This document shows, piece after piece, positions 30,450 to 36,916 of a stretch of DNA of 36,916 nt. The first letter of the stretch is position 1; every line of letters starts with the position of its first letter. Both the position numbers and the translations under genes were made by a program. The notes under the pieces were generated by a model. That model saw only the letters and a list, made by a program, of their open reading frames with translations, was not told the origin of the DNA and did not search any database. This DNA is from a virus, in IMG/VR virus record IMGVR_UViG_3300025070_000103, positions 1-36,916 of that record, one strand, 5' to 3'.

Positions 30450-31817
30450 ATGGGACTTTTAGATAGAATAGGCGCGTTTGACCGCTACAAGGTATCACCT
30501 ACTCAAGGTACTTCAGGATTGCTGACAGGCACTGGTCAACCTATGAGTCCATTTGCTCAACAGGCTGCTAGGCAGATTGGTGGTGCGCTTGGGATGGACA
30601 TGAGAACAGGGCAAGAGAAACTAACTCAAGCGTTAGCTCAGGTAGACCCTAACAGCCCAGACGCTGAAGCACAACAGTTAGCTTCTTTAATTAAGTTTGG
30701 TACACCTGCACAGAAAGTACAGGCTACGCAACGCTTGACTGCTCTTAGAAAAGAGAAAAAGAAAGAAAGAGAAGAAGCTACTGAAAAAGAAGACAAAACA
30801 GACTTAGTAGTTAACATGGTTGCTCAGAAGTACGGCGAAAGAGAAGATGTTGATGAGCTAATACAGTTAGCTTCTAAAGGTGCTGGTATCTCAGATATAG
30901 ACGCTTTAGTTAAGACTGACGCTATTAGTGGTGCAGAAAGATATACATCTGTTGGTAAAAACATATTTGACAGGCAGCTAGGAAAGTTTTTAGTTGGCCC
31001 AGATAACGCTAAAAAAGAGTACGAAGAAGTTACATTTACTGATCCTGAAACTGGAGAAGAAGTAATTCAGTTTGTTAACAAAGCAGACCCTACTGATATT
31101 GTTAGAGAAATACGTAGTATTACTCCTGCTGGTGATTTAAGCCAACAAGCTGAGATTCAATTAAGGGAAGCTAATAAAGAGTACAAAAGTGCCTCTAGTA
31201 GAGCAGGCAGTGCTAATAGGCTAGCTACTAATTTAGAGCAGCTTACTAAGAATATACCTTCAGGTTTTAGGTCGCAAGTTGAAGAAAGTATTAAAGGCTT
31301 TCTAGGCAAACAAGACCTAGTGACTCTTTTAAGAACAGAAGCACAAGCTCTTAGGATTGGTACGGCAGTAGCTAACTTACCACCTGGGCCTGCTAGTGAT
31401 AAAGACGTTGCATTAGTTTTATCAGGGACTTTGGATGCAAACGCAGACCCCAAAACTTTAGCAGAATATGCTAGAGGTATTGCTAAACTTGCTCAGATGG
31501 AAAGTAGGTTTCATTCAGACCAAGCTGCTTGGATAAATAAGTACAGAGATGTAGGTGGCTATCTTGACCATGTTACATTACGTAACTACAATGATAAGAT
31601 TGCCTACATAAACGATGAGTTTAAGCAAGTCCCTGCTGGGTTTAACACTTTTACTGACTATGCTCTAGCTTTATCTGAGAAACAGAACTTAACTCCAGAA
31701 GAACAAGTAGAGTTAGTTGACCTAGAGGCATTTTTAGGGGAGTCTGTTGCTGATATATTTAAGCGTAGAGATGCAGCAGAGCGTAGACTTAAAGAAAGCA
31801 AAAGGGATAAATTTTAA
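30450..31817 (+). CDS. Putative internal virion / DNA ejection protein 2
   Basis: A 455-residue, mostly helical, charged protein (many Lys/Glu/Gln runs such as RKEKKKEREEATEKEDKTD). It overlaps the next gene by one base (TAATG). Parts of the C-terminal half (SRFHSDQAAWINKYRDVGGY) are tryptophan- and tyrosine-containing helices typical of the middle ejection protein. It has no catalytic motif. Function is inferred from neighbours. Confidence 0.66.
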   Translation: MGLLDRIGAFDRYKVSPTQGTSGLLTGTGQPMSPFAQQAARQIGGALGMDMRTGQEKLTQALAQVDPNSPDAEAQQLASLIKFGTPAQKVQATQRLTALRKEKKKEREEATEKEDKTDLVVNMVAQKYGEREDVDELIQLASKGAGISDIDALVKTDAISGAERYTSVGKNIFDRQLGKFLVGPDNAKKEYEEVTFTDPETGEEVIQFVNKADPTDIVREIRSITPAGDLSQQAEIQLREANKEYKSASSRAGSANRLATNLEQLTKNIPSGFRSQVEESIKGFLGKQDLVTLLRTEAQALRIGTAVANLPPGPASDKDVALVLSGTLDANADPKTLAEYARGIAKLAQMESRFHSDQAAWINKYRDVGGYLDHVTLRNYNDKIAYINDEFKQVPAGFNTFTDYALALSEKQNLTPEEQVELVDLEAFLGESVADIFKRRDAAERRLKESKRDKF

Positions 31818-34078
31818 TGGCTAGTTCATTAGATAAGTACAGAGCAGTTCCTGAAGAAACTGTTACGCCTATGCAAGGTAGTTCTTTAGACAAGTATAGA
31901 AAACGCCCTGTCAATAACGAAATAGAAGCAGAAGTATCTTCCGGTGAGTGGACATCTGAAGACAGTCTAGCAGGAGCTTTAATATTTCTTGAAGGGGCTA
32001 CTTTAGGATGGTCTGATGAAGTAGGTATAAGTTTGGCTGCTATGGCTCAAGCTGCAACTACTGATGAGACAAGAGAAGAAGTTTATGATCGCTTAAAAAG
32101 AGACTATGACGCTATGCAAGCAGGTTTTGCTGAACGTCAACCTGTAGCTGCTACTGGTCTTGAGATTGCCGGTGCAATAGCTAGTCCTTTATCTAAGATA
32201 GGTGCTGCTGCTAAAGGAGCAAGCTCTATAACTAGAATGATAGGCAGAGCAGGAGTAGAAGGAGCTATATACGGCGCTGGTAAATCAGAAACAGGAGCAG
32301 GTGCTGGAGAAGTATTAGTAGACGCTGGGTACGGCAGCTTAACAGGACTTGCAGGTGGTGCTGTCTTTGGGTTACCTGCATGGTTACTCAAAAGAAAGAT
32401 AGAGGCTCCTTTAGACACTCCTGAAGGTTTTAAGCCTATTACTTTAGCAGCAGATAAAGATAAGTCATCAGAAGCAATACTACAGTCTTTCTATAGAGAT
32501 GTTGTAGGGCCATCTTTTGGTGGTGGTGGAGTAATACGGGCACAGGAAGAAAGAATTGTAGCTCCTTTAGTGCAACAACAGAAAGCTAGAGAAGCGGCAG
32601 TAGAAGCCTTTGATAAGAAAATTAAGCAAGAATCAAAAGAAGCCACTACTGCGTTAAATAATGCAATAGATGACTTAGGGCTTCAAGCAAGCCGTAAGAT
32701 TGCTGATGCCAAGGAAGAAGCTGCGGTAGTTAAAGGTGTTCTTGAAGGTAATTACTCTGGTTTAATAAAAATAAAAACAGGACAAGTTATTGCTCGCCAA
32801 ACAGCACAGTTAAAAAATAATTTAGACTCTAATTCTGATATGTTTAGGTTAGAAGCTTTTAGTAAGGCTTTGCCTGCTAGTATTAAGAAAACAGACGTTG
32901 CTGATATTATGGCATCACCTAACCCCAATGCAGCTATGCAAAGATTAGAAGAGCAATGGTCTAAAGTAGGCTTTGAGTCTATTAAAACACGTTCGTATCA
33001 AGTAAATCCTAGTAAAGTAGCTAGGGAGATGGAGAAACGTCTTAGTGCAGACACTACTGTAAGACTAATGCTAGAAAGCTCTGGTCAATTGAGCAACACT
33101 ATCAAGAATACTGTATCCTTACTAGCGGACAAGACTGTCAAAGGCAGAATATCAGGAGAAGATTTAGCATCACTTAGAAGCTCATTTGGTACGGCAGCAG
33201 CAGCTAAGTCAGATGCTGGTGGAGTGCCTGCTATACAGCAATACATACTAAGAGATATGCAGTCTGTTTTAGATAAGGTTGTAACTAAAACTTTGAGTAA
33301 AGACAGACTTGCTAAGTTTGAAGCTGACAGAGCAGCATGGGCTACTCATTCTGTTCTTAGGGATGCTGTATCCAAAGCCTCAACCAAGGCAGGTAGAGAA
33401 GGTAGATTTACTCCTGACCAGTGGTTGCAGGCAGCGCAAACTAACTCCCCTAGACAAGCTAGGCAAGGTAAAGCTCCTTTACAAGCTAGAGCTAATAAAG
33501 TAGGAAACACTATAGCTGCACAAGAAGAAACAATAAAGGCTGCGGCAATAAAACTATCTGAGAAACTTGAAGCTAGACGTAATAGAGAGTTAACTAGGGT
33601 ACGTAACAAAGCTACCTTAAAGGAAGCTAAAATAAAAGAAGAACAAGTAGCTCTTAAAAAGAGCCTAAGAAACAACCCTGAGAATGCTGAACGTATAGCC
33701 GCTAATGAATTAGAACTAAAGAATCTACAACAAGTTGCTGATGACTCTGCTGCTGAATTAAAAAGAATACAACAGCTACGTACCCCAGAGAACCCTTCTT
33801 GGTTCCACAGATTTGCTGCTACAGGTTTTATAGGGGGCTTGACAGGCTTACAAGCAGCAGCTACAGGAGGCTCTGGAATAGGGGCTACAGTAGGAGGAGC
33901 AGTGGGCACTGTAGGGGCAGCTAAAGGATTAGCTGGTGAAGGTATGCAAAGGTTCTTAGCTGGTCAGACACCTGTACAACAGGCTGCACAGCAAGCTCAG
34001 TTTATGGGTTCTAGTGCTTTAGGTACTGTTCCACTAGCAGGAGCTAGAGCAGTCACAGGAATGTTAACAGGGCAGTAG
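31817..34078 (+). CDS. Putative internal virion / DNA ejection protein 3, 753 aa
   Basis: The largest of the three. An N-terminal SSLDKYR motif is repeated at residues 3-9 and 22-28. An Ala/Gly-rich, membrane-active stretch occupies about 105-190, a long coiled-coil-prone middle (about 230-680) follows, and the C-terminus is again Gly/Ala-rich and hydrophobic (FAATGFIGGLTGLQAAATGG). This fits the largest ejection protein of podoviruses. No lysozyme or transglycosylase motif, as in T7 gp16, was found. It ends just before the shared terminator at 34086. Confidence 0.68.
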   Translation: MASSLDKYRAVPEETVTPMQGSSLDKYRKRPVNNEIEAEVSSGEWTSEDSLAGALIFLEGATLGWSDEVGISLAAMAQAATTDETREEVYDRLKRDYDAMQAGFAERQPVAATGLEIAGAIASPLSKIGAAAKGASSITRMIGRAGVEGAIYGAGKSETGAGAGEVLVDAGYGSLTGLAGGAVFGLPAWLLKRKIEAPLDTPEGFKPITLAADKDKSSEAILQSFYRDVVGPSFGGGGVIRAQEERIVAPLVQQQKAREAAVEAFDKKIKQESKEATTALNNAIDDLGLQASRKIADAKEEAAVVKGVLEGNYSGLIKIKTGQVIARQTAQLKNNLDSNSDMFRLEAFSKALPASIKKTDVADIMASPNPNAAMQRLEEQWSKVGFESIKTRSYQVNPSKVAREMEKRLSADTTVRLMLESSGQLSNTIKNTVSLLADKTVKGRISGEDLASLRSSFGTAAAAKSDAGGVPAIQQYILRDMQSVLDKVVTKTLSKDRLAKFEADRAAWATHSVLRDAVSKASTKAGREGRFTPDQWLQAAQTNSPRQARQGKAPLQARANKVGNTIAAQEETIKAAAIKLSEKLEARRNRELTRVRNKATLKEAKIKEEQVALKKSLRNNPENAERIAANELELKNLQQVADDSAAELKRIQQLRTPENPSWFHRFAATGFIGGLTGLQAAATGGSGIGATVGGAVGTVGAAKGLAGEGMQRFLAGQTPVQQAAQQAQFMGSSALGTVPLAGARAVTGMLTGQ

Positions 34079-34085
34079 AGACAAA

Positions 34086-34103
34086 GGGGGCATTGCGCCC
34101 CCC
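34086..34103. terminator. Bidirectional terminator hairpin between convergent arms
   Basis: GGGGGC (34086-34091) pairs with GCCCCC (34097-34102) around the loop ATTGC. It is followed by only short T stretches on the plus strand, and on the minus strand TTTGTCTC follows. It is the only hairpin between the ejection gene and nrdB, which converge here, so it likely stops both arms. Confidence 0.72.
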
Positions 34104-34111
34104 AAGTCTTC

Positions 34112-35083
34112 TTAAGCTACATTAGAAAACTTAACCTTCCCAACGTCACCACGTAGTCCAGCCTTCATGTAGGTGGTAGCTCTGCCTTCAAAGAAGTTCT
34201 GATGCTCTACACCTAACACATCATCAAGCCAGTTTAGTGGATTCTCTTTGACATTGTAGTTAGTCTTGAGTCCCAACTGTAGAAGCCTACGGTCAGCAAT
34301 GTACCTGATGTACTGTTGCATCTCCTTCTTGGTCAATCCTGGGATATCACCCTGCTCAAACACCAAGTCCAAGAACCTATCCTCTAGGTCAACCATCTCA
34401 CGACATGCCTGATAGATCTCAGCCTTGAAGTCATCAGTCCACAGGTCAATGTTCTCCTGCATAAACTCCCTGAAGAGCTTTGTCATTGCTTCTACGTGCA
34501 TGGATTCATCACGTATGCTGTACGTAATGATCTGCCCCATACCCTTCATCTTACCAAACCTTGGGAAGTTCAACAGGATGATGAAGCTACTAAAGAGTTG
34601 TAAGCCTTCAGTAAAACCTGAGTAGATAGCCAATGCCTTAGCAATGCTCTTCTTGTCGCCTTTAGTAACCTTCACAGCGTTGATGTACTCATGCTTGTCA
34701 GCCATAGCCTCATACTCTGAGAACGCCTTATACTCCACCTCCGGCATCCCTACGGTGTCCAGTAGCAGGCTGTAGGCATGTTGGTGTATGGACTCCATGT
34801 TAGCAAAGCTAGACATCATCATACGTGCTTCAGGTTTCTTAAAGATACGCATGTAACGGTCTACGTATCCTGCACCTACGTCTACATCAGACTGTGTAAA
34901 CAGACGGAAGATCTGAGTCAGTAGATTCTTCTCTTCATCAGTCATTGTCTGCCAATCTTTGACATCATTGTGTAGAGGTACATCCTCTGGGAACCAGTGC
35001 ATCTGATTCTGTTGTGAGTAGTAGTCAAACATCCAAGGATGGTCAAACGGTTTGTAGTAATCTCTAGTATCTAATAAGCTCAT
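34112..35083 (-). CDS. nrdB: Ribonucleotide reductase small (beta) subunit, complete
   Basis: A 323-residue radical-forming subunit. Iron ligands fit class I: D66, E97, H100, E159, E193 and H196, with the radical tyrosine Y104 four residues after H100 (MESIHQHAY). The C-terminus (KAGLRGDVGKVKFSNVA) would dock to NrdA. It is the last gene of the leftward operon, next to the terminator, with an ATGA overlap to its upstream neighbour. A conventional iron-tyrosyl enzyme is inferred; manganese use cannot be excluded. The left end of the window repeats its first part. Confidence 0.95.
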   Translation of the reverse strand: MSLLDTRDYYKPFDHPWMFDYYSQQNQMHWFPEDVPLHNDVKDWQTMTDEEKNLLTQIFRLFTQSDVDVGAGYVDRYMRIFKKPEARMMMSSFANMESIHQHAYSLLLDTVGMPEVEYKAFSEYEAMADKHEYINAVKVTKGDKKSIAKALAIYSGFTEGLQLFSSFIILLNFPRFGKMKGMGQIITYSIRDESMHVEAMTKLFREFMQENIDLWTDDFKAEIYQACREMVDLEDRFLDLVFEQGDIPGLTKKEMQQYIRYIADRRLLQLGLKTNYNVKENPLNWLDDVLGVEHQNFFEGRATTYMKAGLRGDVGKVKFSNVA

Positions 35084-35394
35084 TTTGCAATCACCCCGTA
35101 TTTAATCATTTCTTTTTCAGTTAAGTAGTGTATGTTAAAGTCTAAGGGAAACAGAGAAATAATAAACCTGCCTCGCTCATCCTCTAACCCACCATTAGCA
35201 AAACCTATCCTGAAACCTTCTGCTAAGTTTTGTAGTCTAATTTCTAAACCTAAGTTTGGCCCTGTCCAAAACTCTAAAGACCAATCATACCAAGAATACT
35301 TAACATTAAGTATTTCTGTCCCTTCAGGAAAGCCTGTAGTTTCCATTTCAGTTACAAACCTTACTTTAGGTGCCCAGTATTTTAGCAAGCTCAA
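35080..35394 (-). CDS. Hypothetical protein, 104 aa, second copy
   Basis: The same coding sequence as 737-1051 (aromatic-rich, unknown function). Here its position just upstream of complete nrdB is visible without the window edge, with the stop and nrdB start overlapping by ATGA. It counts as one gene with the first copy. Confidence 0.75.
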   Translation of the reverse strand: MSLLKYWAPKVRFVTEMETTGFPEGTEILNVKYSWYDWSLEFWTGPNLGLEIRLQNLAEGFRIGFANGGLEDERGRFIISLFPLDFNIHYLTEKEMIKYGVIAK

Positions 35395-35696
35395 GCTGCA
35401 TCTCCCTCTTTGATAAAGACACCATGACTGTTCATATGTCCCTTACGATCTTTAATATCATCATACGCTACCTTCAGGCATTCCTCTAGGGTAGTGTCAT
35501 TCATAATGGCTAAGGTGTTTAACACCACCAAGCAGTCACCAATGTCATCAGTAACATCACGCTGCTTGGCTATGTTGTCCCCTAGCTCTCCTACCTCAGA
35601 CACAAGTTTAGCAAACTGTGCAAGAGGTGTGCTATTGTTAATTATACCACGCTTCATAGCCCACAGGCTAATCAGATGTATCAGTTCATCACTCAT
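35391..35696 (-). CDS. MazG-like pyrophosphohydrolase, second copy
   Basis: The same as 1048-1353. The E34/E37 and D51/D54 metal residues are unchanged. One gene with the first copy if the genome is circular. Confidence 0.82.
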   Translation of the reverse strand: MSDELIHLISLWAMKRGIINNSTPLAQFAKLVSEVGELGDNIAKQRDVTDDIGDCLVVLNTLAIMNDTTLEECLKVAYDDIKDRKGHMNSHGVFIKEGDAA

Positions 35697-35908
35697 CCTA
35701 CTTCATGTCCTGCCATAATTACTGCTTGCTTGAATACTTCCACCAAGTAGATGGTTTCCTTCAAGTCCATAGACTCTGTAGCCTTAGCTGTCAGAGCGTC
35801 ATCTTCAGTCCACCCTAGTACCAGTACGTGATTAAACTCACCCTTACAGTCCTCTAGTACCTCGTCAGCGGTTGCCTGGGTAGGCATTAGGTTAATTACG
35901 TTACTCAC
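35693..35908 (-). CDS. Hypothetical protein, 71 aa, GTG start, second copy
   Basis: The same as 1350-1565, again with the GTG start overlapping the preceding stop. Confidence 0.65.
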   Translation of the reverse strand: MSNVINLMPTQATADEVLEDCKGEFNHVLVLGWTEDDALTAKATESMDLKETIYLVEVFKQAVIMAGHEVG

Positions 35909-36104
35909 TAAAATGTGTCTCCAATACAATCAGTTTATCTTCTGCTTCAGCAATCTTCTGCACCAGCTTGTCCATAGTCTCAATCAAGTTACCATGCTCA
36001 CCTACAGCCACAGGATTTTCTAGGTAGTTCTGCACCTCTGCCTTGTACACGTCTATCTCAGCGTTGTACAGGCGCTTCATGGCGCTAATCTTTGGATCTA
36101 TCAT
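35901..36104 (-). CDS. Hypothetical helical protein, 67 aa, second copy
   Basis: The same as 1558-1761. Confidence 0.68.
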   Translation of the reverse strand: MIDPKISAMKRLYNAEIDVYKAEVQNYLENPVAVGEHGNLIETMDKLVQKIAEAEDKLIVLETHFSE

Positions 36105-36225
36105 TAAATTGTTTCTCCAGTAGTTTCTTGTTTATCTTCAGATATTCTTTGTAGCTTAGACTTCCCTTCTGCTCCACATAAGCTGCCCACTGTTGTAGGC
36201 AGTATGTGTTGAACTTATCCTTCAC
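36085..36225 (-). CDS. Small hypothetical protein, 46 aa, GTG start, second copy
   Basis: The same as 1742-1882; its start again lies inside the end of nrdA. Confidence 0.5.
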   Translation of the reverse strand: MKDKFNTYCLQQWAAYVEQKGSLSYKEYLKINKKLLEKQFNDRSKD

Positions 36226-36916
36226 AACTTAAACATTCCCCTTCCTCAAGGTTGATCCTTGGGATCTTGATGTTAACATTCTCTGTATTTCTAGCCGCTG
36301 TAGTTCGCAGGTAATACATAGATTTGAGTTTGTTAGCTCCTGTCCAATGTACGCTATTAACATACTCCAGATACTCATCGTGTACCTCCTGTGGCGCTGT
36401 AGCTGGTGGTGGTTCAAAGAACAGATTTACTGACTGTGCTTGGCAGACGTACTTCTGTCTTTGGTAGGCGTGTTCAATGACCCAAATTTGGTTAAGTTCA
36501 GGCGCTGTCTTAAATACGGCCTTCTCTTCTTCCGTGAGTTCCGGTATTTCTTTAACAGAGCCTTCAGCAGCAGCAATATCTTTCCACGTTTTCTCGGTGT
36601 TGGCACCTTTCTCTTCAAGTAGTTTCTCCAAGTATTTGTTTTTAACTTTGTACGAGCCTGTTAAAGTCTTGTGCGTAAATACGTTAGCCCTTGTAGGCTC
36701 AATAGAAGGACTTGTTCCACCACATATAATACTGCTACTAGCATTAGGGGCAATAGCAAGCAGATGGGAATTACGACGGCCACTACCAGCCATGTCAGGA
36801 GCCTCCCCACGGTCTCTAGCCAGACTTCTGGAAGCCACCTCAGATCTTTCTTTGATTGTCTTAAACGCTCTATTGTTGAAGCTGGAGGCGTACATTCCTT
36901 CAAAAGGGATTCCATT
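36215..36916 (-). CDS. nrdA: Ribonucleotide reductase large subunit, partial copy (N-terminus beyond the window)
   Basis: The C-terminal 233 or so residues of the same nrdA found complete at 1872-3755, cut by the right window edge. It includes the YY radical-transfer pair and the CLSC tail. It is not a pseudogene: the truncation is only the end of the given sequence. Confidence 0.93.
   Translation of the reverse strand, partial: NGIPFEGMYASSFNNRAFKTIKERSEVASRSLARDRGEAPDMAGSGRRNSHLLAIAPNASSSIICGGTSPSIEPTRANVFTHKTLTGSYKVKNKYLEKLLEEKGANTEKTWKDIAAAEGSVKEIPELTEEEKAVFKTAPELNQIWVIEHAYQRQKYVCQAQSVNLFFEPPPATAPQEVHDEYLEYVNSVHWTGANKLKSMYYLRTTAARNTENVNIKIPRINLEEGECLSCEG

Larger units (their letters stand above)
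34344..36916. repeat. Right copy of the 2573-bp terminal direct repeat
   Basis: Identical to 1-2573. It shows that the right end of the window runs into the left end, so the true genome is about 34,343 bp if circularised. Genes listed below within this interval are the same genes as at 1-2573, written again only because the window includes them twice. Confidence 0.97.

Noticed and set aside
1-36916. Phage RNA polymerase, integrase, reverse transcriptase or tRNA genes
   Set aside because: No large unassigned frame remains that could encode a single-subunit polymerase, and no integrase or reverse transcriptase motifs were seen. tRNAs were looked for only by eye, so a short one could be missed.

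Overview
The window is the genome of a virulent, podovirus-like (short-tailed) double-stranded DNA phage. Bases 1-2573 recur without visible change at 34344-36916, so the unique sequence is 34,343 bp and the molecule or assembly closes into a circle (or is terminally redundant). I recognise a T7-like replication set, a complete head and short-tail morphogenesis set, lysis genes and a class I ribonucleotide reductase. I see no integrase, repressor, tRNA, CRISPR array, transposon or phage RNA polymerase. Two perfect sigma70-type promoters, both with extended -10 elements, suggest that host RNA polymerase transcribes the phage. The host cannot be named from the sequence. The gene set resembles T7-like phages of aquatic bacteria, but that is inference.

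Layout: there are two divergent arms. The minus-strand arm starts at about 12.8 kb and runs leftwards, through the circular junction, to a hairpin near 34.09 kb. It begins with 12 small genes of unknown function (9.87-12.81 kb), several shorter than 60 codons and joined by ATGA or TGATG overlaps. Then come the ssDNA-binding protein, primase-helicase, family A DNA polymerase, GIY-YIG endonuclease, PD-(D/E)XK exonuclease, endonuclease I, a small acidic protein, a DUF3310 protein, NrdA, small proteins, a MazG-like protein, an unknown protein and NrdB. Together these degrade and recycle DNA, make dNTPs, and copy and resolve phage DNA.

The plus-strand arm (13.4-34.08 kb) encodes a small terminase-like protein, an M15 peptidase endolysin, the large terminase, several very basic small proteins, the portal, a membrane protein, a zinc-ribbon protein, scaffold, major capsid protein, holin, a 956-residue repeat protein, tail tube A and B type proteins, tail fibre, a repeat adhesin, a fibre-assembly-like protein, two small membrane proteins and three large proteins that look like ejected internal virion proteins.

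The 589-bp divergent region (12,813-13,401) has no credible gene. It holds four TAACTGTT repeats at 31-32 bp spacing plus a related TAACCGTT, a 12-bp inverted repeat around a 16-bp perfect palindrome, and the late-arm promoter. It is the best candidate for a replication origin or master control region. A second cluster of inverted ACTAAAG elements lies just upstream of the ssb gene.
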